A model generated the notes under the pieces. That model had not been told where the DNA came from. It saw nothing but the letters and a program-made list of their open reading frames with translations, and ran no database searches. 64,000 nt of DNA from CAWGYQ01 sp963817395 (GTDB lineage: Bacteria; Acidobacteriota; Vicinamibacteria; Vicinamibacterales; CAVPJW01): assembly GCA_963817395.1 (NCBI GenBank), contig CAWFOC010000004.1, forward strand, positions 744,001 through 808,000, read 5' to 3'. A program made the translations under genes and the position numbers. Positions 1 through 9,157 of this stretch are shown one piece after another. Each line of letters opens with the position of its first letter. Position 1 is the first letter of the stretch.

Positions 1-1902
1 CCCTGCATGTCATCCTGCTCGACGTCCAGCTTTTCGATGTCAGCGAACAGCAGCGATCGCCGACGGCGATGCTGGATCGCGACCTCCAGGTGCGCGGTCT
101 CGAGACGCTGGCGGGCTACACGCGAGGTGCGCTCTACCGCGTCAGCGCCGGCGCCGAGTTCGCCTTCGACCGGATCGAGGAAGAGACGTCGGGTTACTAC
201 CTGCTCGGGGTCGAGTCGCTCGCGAGCTGACGTCGACGGAAAGCGGCACGACCTGAGGGTGTCGGTCCGGCGACAGAACACCACCGTGCGCGCGCGCCGC
301 GAATTTCGGGTGCGACTCGAGAACGCGCGCAACCTGCAGAGTCCCGAGGACGCCATCGCCAGAGCGCTGCGCTCGCCCTTCGCGGCCACCGAACTGCCGC
401 TGAGAATTGCCACCTACGCGTACAAGGGTGCCGGCGAGTCGAAGGCGCAGGTCGTCATCGCGTCCGAGATCGAGCAGGAAGCGATGCCCGATTCCACCGA
501 CGTCACGCTCGGCTACATGCTCAACGATCCCGACGGCAAGGTCGTGTTGAACAACGTGCAGAAGGCCGCGCTCGTGCCCGGTGAGGGACCTCGCGGGGCG
601 GTGTTGCAGCACACGGCGCTGCTCACGGTTGAACCTGGCCGCTACACGCTCAAGCTCGCGGCCATCGACGGCCGAGGTCGCCGCGGAAGCGTCGAGCATT
701 CGCTCGAGGTCTGGCAGATGGCGGGAGTGCCCTTTGCGGTCAGCGACCTGATGCTGGGCGAGGCGCCGACGCGTCGCGGCGAGCCGCTCCAGCCTCACGT
801 GGAGGCGTGGCTCACGACCGACCAGCTGGGCGCCTATCTGGAGGCCTACGGCAGCGATCCGGCATCGCTCGACAATCTCGCGGTCCGGCTCGAGGTGGCC
901 AGGGATCTCTCGGGCGCCTCACTCGCCTCGGTGACGGGGTCGGTCGGGAAGCCCGCTGACGCGAATCGGCGGGTGCTCACCGCGGTGATCCCTGTCGGGA
1001 AACTCACGCCGGGGCGGTATCTCGCTCGTGCCATCGTCACGCGCGGCGACGAGAAGGTGTGGGAATCAGCCCGGCCCTTCCATGTCACGCCGGAATCGAC
1101 GACCTCGGGACTGGCCGCGCTGATTCCCGAGACGTTGAAGAAGACGCCGTTCAGTCGTCAGGATCTGCTGACACCGGAGGTGCTCGGCAAGTCCATGGAC
1201 GTTTTCGAGCAGGGACGACCCTCGCTGGCGGCGACCATTGCCCGTGTCCGCAAGGGAGAATTCACCGGTGCGGCGCGCAAGGCCTTCGATGCCAATGATC
1301 AAACCGCGTCGATGTTCCTGCGCGGGCTGGAGCTCTACGCGGCTGGCGATCTCAATGGCGCCGCCTCGCAGTTGAGCGACGTGCTGCGCACCGTGCCGGA
1401 TTTTGCCCCGGCGGCGCTGTACTACGGAGCCTGCTTTGCGGCCGGGGGCCGCGACCGCGAGGCCATCAACTCGTGGCTTGGCGCGGACGCGAGCAAGGAG
1501 CTGCTGCCTCTGGTGTACACGCTCACCGCCGACGCGCTCGTTCGTCTGGACGACCGCGAGCAGCTCGTGGCCCTGCTCGGTCAGGCCGTCGCCGACTGGC
1601 CGCAGGAGGACGGATTTCGGTGGCGGTTGGCGCAGGCCTACGCAGTCCAGCGTCGGCACAAAGAGGCCTTTGTCACAGTCGAGCCCTATCTCACGCGGCA
1701 TCCCACCGATCAGACGGCACTGTTCGTCGCCATCCAGGCCATCTACGGCGCTCATCTGGCAGGCGAGCCGTTCCTGAACGACGCCGATGCCGCCGATCGT
1801 CTGACGAAGTACGCGAAGGCGTACCGCGCGGCCAAGGGTCCGCACGAGGCCGTCGTCGACGCCTGGGTGCAATCGATCACGGCTCCCGCCACGCGACCCT
1901 GA
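1..1902 (+). CDS. VWFA-related acidobacterial protein, C-terminal part (partial, frameshifted)
   Basis: The gene enters from the left edge. The first 230 bases read coherently in the frame starting at base 3, with a segment ending in GYYLLGVES that is typical of the end of the VWFA-related domain family common in Acidobacteriota. That frame stops at the TGA at 228-230. Skipping one base there (about 229) continues as DVDGKRHDLRVSVRR and then runs 550 residues to the stop at 1902. After the VWFA end there is a beta-rich region, and residues encoded from about 1330 onward look like TPR-type helices. It is presumably secreted, but the signal peptide lies outside the window. The shift is a +1 insertion, like most others in this window, so a sequence error is the simplest reading. 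Function unknown; the family assignment is from recognition of the conserved YYLLGV motif. Confidence 0.7.
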   Translation, partial: PCMSSCSTSSFSMSANSSDRRRRCWIATSRCAVSRRWRATREVRSTASAPAPSSPSTGSRKRRRVTTCSGSSRSRADVDGKRHDLRVSVRRQNTTVRARREFRVRLENARNLQSPEDAIARALRSPFAATELPLRIATYAYKGAGESKAQVVIASEIEQEAMPDSTDVTLGYMLNDPDGKVVLNNVQKAALVPGEGPRGAVLQHTALLTVEPGRYTLKLAAIDGRGRRGSVEHSLEVWQMAGVPFAVSDLMLGEAPTRRGEPLQPHVEAWLTTDQLGAYLEAYGSDPASLDNLAVRLEVARDLSGASLASVTGSVGKPADANRRVLTAVIPVGKLTPGRYLARAIVTRGDEKVWESARPFHVTPESTTSGLAALIPETLKKTPFSRQDLLTPEVLGKSMDVFEQGRPSLAATIARVRKGEFTGAARKAFDANDQTASMFLRGLELYAAGDLNGAASQLSDVLRTVPDFAPAALYYGACFAAGGRDREAINSWLGADASKELLPLVYTLTADALVRLDDREQLVALLGQAVADWPQEDGFRWRLAQAYAVQRRHKEAFVTVEPYLTRHPTDQTALFVAIQAIYGAHLAGEPFLNDADAADRLTKYAKAYRAAKGPHEAVVDAWVQSITAPATRP

Positions 1903-2032
1903 TGGTTCCCGAATCGTCACGCTTGTGCGTCGGCGAACCCGGCGACGTCCGGCGGGGCCGGGATTGGCGCGAGCGAACCGGTCCGGTCGATTTCGATGCG
2001 GCGCGCCGATCACGGTTCCAGAGTGGGCTCGA

Positions 2033-2863
2033 ATGCCGGCTGAAGTCCGCGACGGCACGTTCGGTCGGCGGCGGTTTCTCGCCGCGTGCGGCGCCGCCTT
2101 CGTCGCTGGCGCGAGGGCGCATGCTGGCGCGTCGGCTGTCGCGCAGTCCACGACGGCAGGTACGCTCGACCAGGCTGTCGGGGATCTGGTCATCGCCAAT
2201 CGCGTCCTGGCACGCGAAGGCATTGTCGACGGATACGGGCACGTGAGCGCCCGCCATCCCGCCTCGCTGAACACGTTCCTGCTGGCGCGTTCGATCGCGC
2301 CGGAGCTGGTGACGCGAGACGACGTGATGGAGTACGACCTGGAAGGCCGGCCGCTCGACGCGCGCGGCCGGGCCTCGTACCAGGAACGATTCATCCACAG
2401 CGAGATCTACAAGGCCCGCCCCGATGTGCGCGCCATCGTGCATTGCCACACGCCATCGCTCATTCCCTTCTGCAACTCCAACGTCCCGCTCCGCCCGATG
2501 TTTCACATGAGCTTCTTCGTGGCCGAGGGGATTCCGGTCTTCGAGATCAGGACGGCGGCTGGCATGACCGACCTGCTCGTCAAGGATGCGGTGCTCGGAC
2601 GAGCGCTCGCCGAGGCGCTCGGCCGAAAGCCTGCCGCCTTGATGCGAGGCCACGGCGCTGTCGTCGTTGCCGACTCCATTCCCACTGTCGTGGGGCGGAG
2701 TGTCTATCTGGACTTGAATGCGCGCATGCAGGCGCAGGCCATCGCGCTCGGAGGCAGCGTCACCTATGTGGATCCCGCCGAGGCCCGGCTGCGCGAAGGG
2801 CCCAATCCCTACGATCGATCCTGGGAGTTGTGGAAGCGGAAGGTGACGTCGCCAGGGCAGTAG
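2033..2863 (+). CDS. Tat-exported class II aldolase/adducin family protein
   Basis: 276 residues from the ATG at 2033. This start is chosen because it places a twin-arginine motif (GRRRFLAACG) at residues 11-20, followed by a hydrophobic stretch and an Ala-rich cleavage region; longer starts put it mid-protein. The mature part has class II aldolase zinc-ligand motifs: VHCHTPS (two His) and MRGHGAVV (third His). Family members split or rearrange hydroxy-acid or sugar-phosphate substrates, or act as epimerases and decarboxylases; the substrate here cannot be told. It ends 21 bases before the convergent MetE-like gene of the gentisate operon, so a link to aromatic-acid metabolism is possible but not shown. 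Periplasmic localisation is unusual for this mostly cytoplasmic family. Confidence 0.8.
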   Translation: MPAEVRDGTFGRRRFLAACGAAFVAGARAHAGASAVAQSTTAGTLDQAVGDLVIANRVLAREGIVDGYGHVSARHPASLNTFLLARSIAPELVTRDDVMEYDLEGRPLDARGRASYQERFIHSEIYKARPDVRAIVHCHTPSLIPFCNSNVPLRPMFHMSFFVAEGIPVFEIRTAAGMTDLLVKDAVLGRALAEALGRKPAALMRGHGAVVVADSIPTVVGRSVYLDLNARMQAQAIALGGSVTYVDPAEARLREGPNPYDRSWELWKRKVTSPGQ

Positions 2864-2884
2864 CGCGGCTCGCGGGGCCGCAGC

Positions 2885-3922
2885 CTATGCGGACAAGCTG
2901 GCCTCGTGCTCTGAACGCAGAATCTTCGCGCCCGCGACCAGGGCGCAGAGCTTGCCGAACGCCACGTCCCGTGGCAGGTACTTCATTCCACAATCGGTCG
3001 AGACGACGATGTCCTCGGGCCGGACGAAGCTGAGCGCCCGGCGAATTCGCGCGGCCACGACGTCGGCGGTTTCGACGGTCATGTCCGACAGATCGATGAC
3101 GCCCAGCAGGATCTTCTTGCCCGCGAGCCGGCTCAGCACCGAGCAATCGAGCTTCGATTGCGCCGTTTCGATGGACACCTGATGACAGGAACACTCGGCG
3201 AGCTCCGGCAGGAAGGAATAGCCCGACGGGCGCTCGTGGATGATGGCGGCGTAGCCAAAGCAGATGTGCACGCACGTCGTGCCTGAAACGCCGGCGAGCG
3301 CCCGATTGAGAGCCGTCAGGCCGTACTGCCGCGCCTTCTCCGGCCGCGCCTGCATGTAGGGCTCGTCGATTTGGACAACGTCGGCGCCCGCGGCAAAGAG
3401 GTCGTGGATTTCCGCGTTGACGGCGGCCGCGTAGTCGATAGCCGCTTCCTCGTCCGTCGCGTAGAACTCGTTCTGCGCCTGCTGAGTCATCGTGAACGGC
3501 CCGGGCACGGTGATCTTGATCTTCCGTGTCGTGTGCGCCCTCAGAAACCGCACATCATCGACCGTGACCGGGTGGCGGCGCCGAATCTTTCCGACGATAC
3601 GCGGAACTGGATTGGGATGGCCGGATCGGTCGAGCGCCGTGCCCGGATTGTCGATATCGATGCCGTCGAGCGCGGTCGCAAACCGGTTGGAATAGCTCTC
3701 CCGGCGAATTTCACCGTCGGTGACAATGTCGAGCCCGGCTTCCTCCTGGGCGCGGATGGCCAGCAGCGTGGCATCGTCCTGCGCTTCGGCGAGAAACGCC
3801 TCCGGCACGCGCCAGAGCTCCCGGGCCCGCACCCGGGGAGGAAAACGCGCAGCGAGTCTCGTGCGGTCGATCAACCACTCTGGCTGCGGGTAACTGCCGA
3901 CCAGCGTTGTGGGGAACAGCAT
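2885..3922 (-). CDS. Cobalamin-independent methionine synthase II (core MetE-like) protein
   Basis: 345 residues from the ATG at 3922, preceded by GGAGG seven bases upstream. It begins TTLVGSYPQP, the usual start of the MetE C-terminal domain family, and has the family's zinc site: HICFG (His, Cys), SIETA (Glu) and STDCGMKY (Cys). It is only half the length of full MetE (about 750 residues) and lacks the N-terminal domain, so it is a core-MetE type. Family members move a methyl group to a thiol. It is the last gene of a tight minus-strand operon (transporter, FAH hydrolase, gentisate dioxygenase; gaps of 21-32 bases). That context suggests a role in aromatic-acid use, perhaps accepting a methyl group from a methoxylated precursor, rather than methionine synthesis. 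That role is inference. Confidence 0.85.
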   Translation of the reverse strand: MLFPTTLVGSYPQPEWLIDRTRLAARFPPRVRARELWRVPEAFLAEAQDDATLLAIRAQEEAGLDIVTDGEIRRESYSNRFATALDGIDIDNPGTALDRSGHPNPVPRIVGKIRRRHPVTVDDVRFLRAHTTRKIKITVPGPFTMTQQAQNEFYATDEEAAIDYAAAVNAEIHDLFAAGADVVQIDEPYMQARPEKARQYGLTALNRALAGVSGTTCVHICFGYAAIIHERPSGYSFLPELAECSCHQVSIETAQSKLDCSVLSRLAGKKILLGVIDLSDMTVETADVVAARIRRALSFVRPEDIVVSTDCGMKYLPRDVAFGKLCALVAGAKILRSEHEASLSA

Positions 3923-3954
3923 CGAGCCTCCGCGTTGCGATCCGAGTTGGGGCG

Positions 3955-5004
3955 CTACGATCGTCGCTCGCGCCAGAGCCCGAGCGCTTTCTGTGCCGCC
4001 CGATCCGAGAAGCTGAAGAGCACCGCGTCGTCTCCGGCATCGTGCGCGGCGAGCGCCCAGGACGGCACGACGAAGACGTCCCGCGGTCCCCACGAGAAGG
4101 TCTGTCCGCGGATCGTGCTCGTGCCCGTACCCTCGATCGCGCAGTAGATCGTGGCATCGGTGGACTGATAGGGCGAGCCGCGAAAACCAGCCGGCAGGTA
4201 TTGCAGAAACGCGGCCATCGTCGGCATCGGGTATCCACCGGTGGCCGGGTTCACATACTGCAGCTTGACGCCGTGACAGGCGTCGATCGGGCCATGTCGT
4301 GCCACGCGTTCCAGCGCGTCGCGGCTGCGTTCGTACGGGTAGGTGAAGACCGGCGCCGACTGGCGAGTCGGCGAGTACTCCACGGGCAGCAGATTGGCGC
4401 CGTACCGCGCGAGCGCATCGCCCTCCGGGTGTGCGATTGGCTGGGTCTCCTCCGGATGATGATCCGAGAAGCTCGTGTCGAAGGCATTGACGATGGGGAC
4501 ATCGAGACCGTCGAGCCAGATGGCCGGTCCCTTGCCGGGGTTGCCGTGATCGTGGAAGGTCCAGGACGGCGTCAGGATGAAGTCCCCGGGCCTCATCGTG
4601 GTGCGTTCGCCTTCGACGGCGGTGTAGGCCCCGTCGCTTTCGAGCACGAGGCGCAAAGCCGACGCGGCGTGCCGGTGGCTGGCCGCAACCTCGCCGGGCA
4701 GCACCATCTGAATGCCGGCATAGAGGCTCTGGGTGATCTGCGACGCCCCCGGCAATCCGGGATTCTCGAGAACCAGCACGCGGCGCTCCGCCTCTTTCGC
4801 GGTAATCAGCCGTCCTGCTTCGATCAGGAGTGGGCGAATCTCGTCGTACCGCCACAACGCAGGCACACAGGCGCTACGCGGTTCCGGCGTGACCAGCTTG
4901 CTCAAGACCTCCCAGAGCGGCGCCGTGCTGCGCTCGTGCAGCCGCTCGTACAACGCTCGCCGTTCAGGCGTCGCTTCCGGTCGGACGGACGTCGGGTCAT
5001 GCAT
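3955..5004 (-). CDS. Gentisate 1,2-dioxygenase
   Basis: 349 residues, the normal length for this bicupin enzyme. It opens the ring of gentisate (2,5-dihydroxybenzoate) with O2 to give maleylpyruvate, using Fe(II) in the cytoplasm. The iron site is visible in the first cupin: SHRHAASALR supplies two His and WTFHDHGN the third. A second degenerate cupin lies in the C-terminal third (STIRGQTFSWGPRDVFVVPS). It sits 21 bases downstream of the FAH-family hydrolase gene and 32 bases upstream of the MetE-like gene, in one operon with an aromatic-acid transporter, which strongly supports the assignment. A close relative such as salicylate or 1-hydroxy-2-naphthoate dioxygenase remains possible because these share the fold and motifs. 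Confidence 0.88.
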   Translation of the reverse strand: MHDPTSVRPEATPERRALYERLHERSTAPLWEVLSKLVTPEPRSACVPALWRYDEIRPLLIEAGRLITAKEAERRVLVLENPGLPGASQITQSLYAGIQMVLPGEVAASHRHAASALRLVLESDGAYTAVEGERTTMRPGDFILTPSWTFHDHGNPGKGPAIWLDGLDVPIVNAFDTSFSDHHPEETQPIAHPEGDALARYGANLLPVEYSPTRQSAPVFTYPYERSRDALERVARHGPIDACHGVKLQYVNPATGGYPMPTMAAFLQYLPAGFRGSPYQSTDATIYCAIEGTGTSTIRGQTFSWGPRDVFVVPSWALAAHDAGDDAVLFSFSDRAAQKALGLWRERRS

Positions 5005-5025
5005 GATGCGGATCCTCTGGATTCC

Positions 5026-5883
5026 TCACAGGGCGCGAACCGACACCGTCATGGTGCCGATGCGCTCGATTGACGCCTCGATGCGATCGCCCGGCACGAT
5101 CGGGCTGACGCCTTCGGGTGTGCCGGTAACGATGATATCGCCGGGGTAGAGCGTGTAGAACGACGACGCGTACTCGATCAATTCAGGCACTCCGAGAATC
5201 ATGTTTCGGGTGTTCGAGCTCTGCCGCACCTCGCCGTTCACGGCAATGCGCAGGTCCAGGTCGTTCGGTTCTGGAATCTCATCGGCGGTGACCAGCCAGG
5301 GTCCGAGAACGGTGTAGCTGTCGGGCGACTTGCGCAGACTCCGCTCTTCGGGGCCGCGGATCGTGATGTCGAGCCCGATCGAGTAACCCGCTACATGAGC
5401 GAGCGCATCGCGCCGTGACACACGCCGTGCCTCTTTGCCCATGACGACGGCAAGCTCCACCTCGTGGTCGTTCCGGCGTTCCAGCATGCGCAGCGCGATG
5501 CCCTGTCCGGGTCCGACGAGCGAGCTCGATGCCTTGAGAAACAACCCCGCCTGGTGAATGGGCTTGATCTGCGCCTGATGGTGAAGCTGCGGGTTGTCGA
5601 GGACCTCTTCGAGATGCTTCTGGTAGTTCACTGGCGCGCCGACGATCTTGCCGGGATTCGCAACCGGGCTCAGCAGCCGCAGGTCGTCGAGCCTCATCGG
5701 CGTGGACTGAGCGGCGACGGCGTCGAGGCGTGGCTTCAGGAGGTCGAGGTTGGCGATGACCACATCGAACGCCGGCAGAGGATGGCGATAGCTCGGCAAC
5801 GCGTCCAGTACGGACGTCACGTCGCGCACGTGGTTTTCGTCCACTACTCCGAGACGATCGTTCCCGAATCGGCAGAGTCGCAT
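5026..5883 (-). CDS. Fumarylacetoacetate hydrolase family protein (maleyl-/fumarylpyruvate hydrolase candidate)
   Basis: 285 residues from the ATG at 5883. The FAH fold is recognisable from NPGKIVGAPVNYQKH, the metal ligands in HEVELAVVMGKEA (two Glu) and GLDITIRG (Asp), and the C-terminal GDIIVTGTPEGV. In gentisate pathways this family cleaves maleylpyruvate or fumarylpyruvate to pyruvate plus maleate or fumarate. No maleylpyruvate isomerase is encoded nearby, so either direct maleylpyruvate hydrolysis or an isomerase elsewhere must be assumed. The gene lies between the transporter (30 bases upstream) and the dioxygenase (21 bases downstream). Confidence 0.88.
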   Translation of the reverse strand: MRLCRFGNDRLGVVDENHVRDVTSVLDALPSYRHPLPAFDVVIANLDLLKPRLDAVAAQSTPMRLDDLRLLSPVANPGKIVGAPVNYQKHLEEVLDNPQLHHQAQIKPIHQAGLFLKASSSLVGPGQGIALRMLERRNDHEVELAVVMGKEARRVSRRDALAHVAGYSIGLDITIRGPEERSLRKSPDSYTVLGPWLVTADEIPEPNDLDLRIAVNGEVRQSSNTRNMILGVPELIEYASSFYTLYPGDIIVTGTPEGVSPIVPGDRIEASIERIGTMTVSVRAL

Positions 5884-5913
5884 GACGTGTCCTCGATAAA
5901 TCGCGGCCTGTGG

Positions 5914-7248
5914 TCAGCCAGTCGGCCGCGGTGCCACGTCGCGCAGAGCGAGCATCGCGACCGCCGAGACGAGCGCCGGGACCGCAGCCGCGAGGAACAT
6001 CTCCTGCGCGGTCCATCCGCGACGCATGAATTCACCTCCGAGGATCGGCCCGACGATGGCGCCGATCCGACCGATGCCGAGGCCCCAGCCAACACCGGTC
6101 GATCGGAGAGAGGTGGGGTAGTAGGTCGCCGCGAAGGCATTGATGCCCGGCTGACCGCCCACGACGCACCAGCCGGCGATGAAGACGACCAGGAAGAGCA
6201 GAGGGAACGGCAGGCTGGGGTGACCGATGGCCGCGATGCTCAAACAGGCACCAAGAAACGATGTCGTCAGGACGGCGACGAACCCGTGGCGTGGAATCAG
6301 CCACGCCAGGCCGAATGTACCGATCGTGCCTCCCACCTGCAAGATCGTCCCGACCAGCACCGCGGCCGACGTGGAATGCCCGCCGTCGCGGACGAGCGTG
6401 GGCAGCCAGCTGGCAAGGGAATAGAGATTCAGCAGGTTCATGAAGTTGGCGATCCAGAGCAGGATCGTGACCCGCGTCCGGCCCTCGGAAAACAGGTGCT
6501 TCACGGGAACACCGGTCCGGCCGTGCTCCGGCACGATGTACTCGGTCAGCGCGTCGGCCGGGACGGATGGGTCGATCCGCTTGAGCCAACGCCCGACCTG
6601 GTCGCGGTGCTTCCCTCGGAGCACCAGGAATTGGAGAGACTCCGGCAGCCACCAGTACATGGCGGCGGCGATGAAGAGCGGCACCGTGCCCCCGAAATAG
6701 AAGACCGAGCGCCAGCCGAAGGCGGGAATCAGCCAGGCCGCAACGAAACCGCCAATGGCGGCCCCGGCAGTGAACCCCACCGTGATGGACATCATGAGCG
6801 TCACGCGGAGTCGCTTGGGGCTGTACTCCCCGATGAGGGCCGTGGCGTTCGGCATGATGCCGCCAAGGCCGATACCCGAGATGAACCGCAGCACGAGCAG
6901 CTCGTTCACCGACGAGGCACGAGCGGTGGCGATCGTCAGGACCGAGAAGAACAGCGTGGCGACGATAATCACCGGCCGTCGGCCGACCCTGTCGGCCATC
7001 GTGCTGAAAAGCAGCGCGCCGATGAGCACGCCGAAATTCCCGGCTCCGAACACGGGCCCGAGCGCAGCATTGGGAATGTCCCATTCCCTGACAATCTGCG
7101 GAGCCACGTAGCCGAGAGCCTGGACGTCGAAGCCGTCCATGACGAGGCAGAGCAGACACAGCGCGAAGGTGCCCTTCTGGAGGGAACCGATTCGGCTATG
7201 GTCGACGATTCGCGCGATGTCGACTGGTTCCGCCGCGGTGCTGGTCAT
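5914..7248 (-). CDS. MFS transporter, aromatic acid:H+ symporter (AAHS) type
   Basis: 444 residues with about twelve hydrophobic segments. Family marks are LVMDGFDVQALGYVAP in the first membrane segment and ADRVGRRPVI in the loop between segments 2 and 3, as in benzoate and 4-hydroxybenzoate permeases. It should import an aromatic acid, plausibly gentisate or a precursor, across the inner membrane using the proton gradient. It is the first gene of the four-gene minus-strand operon and is divergent from the acyl carrier protein gene, so the roughly 115 bases between them must hold both promoters. Substrate is inferred from the operon. Confidence 0.88.
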   Translation of the reverse strand: MTSTAAEPVDIARIVDHSRIGSLQKGTFALCLLCLVMDGFDVQALGYVAPQIVREWDIPNAALGPVFGAGNFGVLIGALLFSTMADRVGRRPVIIVATLFFSVLTIATARASSVNELLVLRFISGIGLGGIMPNATALIGEYSPKRLRVTLMMSITVGFTAGAAIGGFVAAWLIPAFGWRSVFYFGGTVPLFIAAAMYWWLPESLQFLVLRGKHRDQVGRWLKRIDPSVPADALTEYIVPEHGRTGVPVKHLFSEGRTRVTILLWIANFMNLLNLYSLASWLPTLVRDGGHSTSAAVLVGTILQVGGTIGTFGLAWLIPRHGFVAVLTTSFLGACLSIAAIGHPSLPFPLLFLVVFIAGWCVVGGQPGINAFAATYYPTSLRSTGVGWGLGIGRIGAIVGPILGGEFMRRGWTAQEMFLAAAVPALVSAVAMLALRDVAPRPTG

Positions 7249-7362
7249 CCGTCGAAGAATTCCGTAGAGGCTGGCGCATTATGGTGACATCGTCAGGAGC
7301 TGACAAGTCTCCGCCGCGCACGCCGGACGTGATACCGTTTGCCGCAGACGCCGACGAGGGCC

Positions 7363-7644
7363 ATGCATCGACCGACACATGACGAGATCGAACAGGCGGT
7401 CAGGCGCATCCTGGAGGCCGATCTGAATGTGAATCCCGAGGTGCTCGCTACGGCCGACGCCAGGACTCCACTGCTGGGGATGGGCATCGGTCTGGACTCG
7501 ATTGAAGCGATGATTCTGACGCTTGGCCTCGAACGCGATCTGGCCATCAATCTCGCCGATGATGCGCTGACGACGGACTCGTTTCAGAGCATCGGCACAC
7601 TGGTCGAATACGTCGGCCGCAAGCTCGTGGGGTCGACAACGTGA
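7363..7644 (+). CDS. Acyl carrier protein
   Basis: 93 residues from the ATG at 7363; a TTG eight codons earlier is in frame but has no better ribosome site. The phosphopantetheine attachment site is in GIGLDSIEAM (the Ser of LDSIE), within a short helical protein of ACP size. It carries an acyl group as a thioester in the cytoplasm. It is the first gene of a plus-strand operon with an acyl-adenylating ligase, an acyltransferase and two methyltransferases, and the ligase gene starts only 4 bases after its stop. It is therefore probably a dedicated carrier for that pathway rather than the fatty-acid synthase ACP. Confidence 0.85.
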   Translation: MHRPTHDEIEQAVRRILEADLNVNPEVLATADARTPLLGMGIGLDSIEAMILTLGLERDLAINLADDALTTDSFQSIGTLVEYVGRKLVGSTT

Positions 7645-7648
7645 ACGA

Positions 7649-9157
7649 GTGACGGACGTGGACGTGGGCGGCTTGCCCGATCGGCTCCGGAGCGTCGCGC
7701 GCACGCATGCCGGCCGTACGGCCGTGGTCAGCGATGATGAGAGTCTGACCTACGGCGCGTTGCTCGGCAGGGTGCAGGCGTCGGTCCGCGATCTTCGCGC
7801 GCACGGCGTCGGGCGTGGTGATCGAGTCGCCCTCCTGCTCGAGAACAGCCCGGAGTTCGTCATCGCCTACCTCGGCGCGCTCGCCGCCGGCGCCGTTGTG
7901 GTGCCGCTGAACCATCAGTACCGGCAGCTCGAGCTCCAGGCCATGCTCGACGAGTGCACTCCCTCGATCCTCGTGGCTCGTCCCGAGTCGAGATCGCTCT
8001 GTGAGGCGGTGGTCGCCGCCTGCGGGCGATCCTGCCAGGTGCGATACACCGAGCCATGGACCTCGTTCCACGGGGCCGACGAGGAAGCCGGTTGGCCGGC
8101 GGCGCCGATCGATGCGCACGCGCCAGTCATGCTCCAGTTCTCTTCCGGCTCGACGGGCCGACCCAAGCAGATCGCACGCACACACGCGCAACTCATGTTC
8201 GAGCTGGACGGGTTGACTCGCGCCGTGGGGCTGAGCTGCACGGATCGCGTTCTTGGCGCCGCGCCCTTTTCACACGTGAATGGACTGACGCGCAGTCTGC
8301 TGGCCAGCCTGTGGGTGGGCGCGTCGCTCTATCCGGTGGCCAGCTATGACCGGCATGCCACGGCCGATCTCATCGACCGCGCGCGCCTGTCAGTGTTCAT
8401 CGCGGTCCCGTTCATGTTCAGCACGTTGGCGCAAACCAATTTTCGCCGGCCGCCCGATTTCTCGTCTCTGCGCCTGTGTGTCTCGGCCAGTGCGCCGATG
8501 CCTCAGAAGTTCAATCGCCTCTTCCACGAGAAGTTCGGCATGTACGTCCGGCAGCTCTACGGCTCGACGGAGACCGGCACCATCAGCGTGAACCTCGGCG
8601 CCGACATCGAGCACACGCTCGAATCGGTGGGAACGCCGCTCGACGGAGTCGTGGTCGACGTGTTCGACGATGATCGCCGGCGCATGGCGGCGGACCAGAC
8701 CGGTGAGCTCGCCGTGTCGAGTCCAGGAGCGATCGCGGGTTACGCTGCGGCCGCCGCTTCGGATCAGGAGGCGTTTCACGACGGCTATTTCTTTACGGGC
8801 GATCTCGGGCGCAAGGACGCTGACGGCAACCTGTACCTCGTCGGGCGAAAGAAGTTCGTCATCAACAAGGGGGGATTCAAGATCGATCCGCGGGAAGTGG
8901 AGGAAGTGCTCGAGAGCCATCCGATGGTCGAGGAAGCCGTGGTCGTGGCCGCGCCCTCACCGTACGGCGACGACCGAGTAAAGGCCGTGATTGTCCGCCG
9001 AGGCGCGTGCACGGAAGCAGAGATCGCGGCGCACTGCCGCGGGAGGATCGCCGACTTCAAGGTCCCCAGCCTGGTCGAGTTTCGCGAGAGTCTGCCCAAG
9101 ACCGCGACAGGCAAGATCCGCCGCGCGCTGCTCGTCGAGGGCGACCACGGCGCGTGA
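7649..9157 (+). CDS. Class I adenylate-forming enzyme (acyl-CoA/acyl-ACP ligase)
   Basis: 502 residues from a GTG start 4 bases after the ACP gene. All core motifs of ANL enzymes are present: FSSGSTGRPK (P-loop-like A3), YGSTETG (A5), FTGDLGRKDADG (A7), YLVGRKKFVINKGGFKI (A8) and the catalytic Lys in PKTATGKIRR (A10). It should activate a carboxylic acid as an acyl-adenylate and pass it to CoA or, given the neighbour, to the phosphopantetheine arm of the upstream ACP. Substrate is not evident. The stop overlaps the next start in TGATG, indicating translational coupling. Confidence 0.87.
   Translation: MTDVDVGGLPDRLRSVARTHAGRTAVVSDDESLTYGALLGRVQASVRDLRAHGVGRGDRVALLLENSPEFVIAYLGALAAGAVVVPLNHQYRQLELQAMLDECTPSILVARPESRSLCEAVVAACGRSCQVRYTEPWTSFHGADEEAGWPAAPIDAHAPVMLQFSSGSTGRPKQIARTHAQLMFELDGLTRAVGLSCTDRVLGAAPFSHVNGLTRSLLASLWVGASLYPVASYDRHATADLIDRARLSVFIAVPFMFSTLAQTNFRRPPDFSSLRLCVSASAPMPQKFNRLFHEKFGMYVRQLYGSTETGTISVNLGADIEHTLESVGTPLDGVVVDVFDDDRRRMAADQTGELAVSSPGAIAGYAAAAASDQEAFHDGYFFTGDLGRKDADGNLYLVGRKKFVINKGGFKIDPREVEEVLESHPMVEEAVVVAAPSPYGDDRVKAVIVRRGACTEAEIAAHCRGRIADFKVPSLVEFRESLPKTATGKIRRALLVEGDHGA

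Noticed and set aside
5464..7287. Plus-strand open frame of 607 codons opposite the FAH and MFS genes
   Set aside because: It covers two real genes on the other strand and has the His/Arg/Asp/Gln-rich composition of a complement frame.
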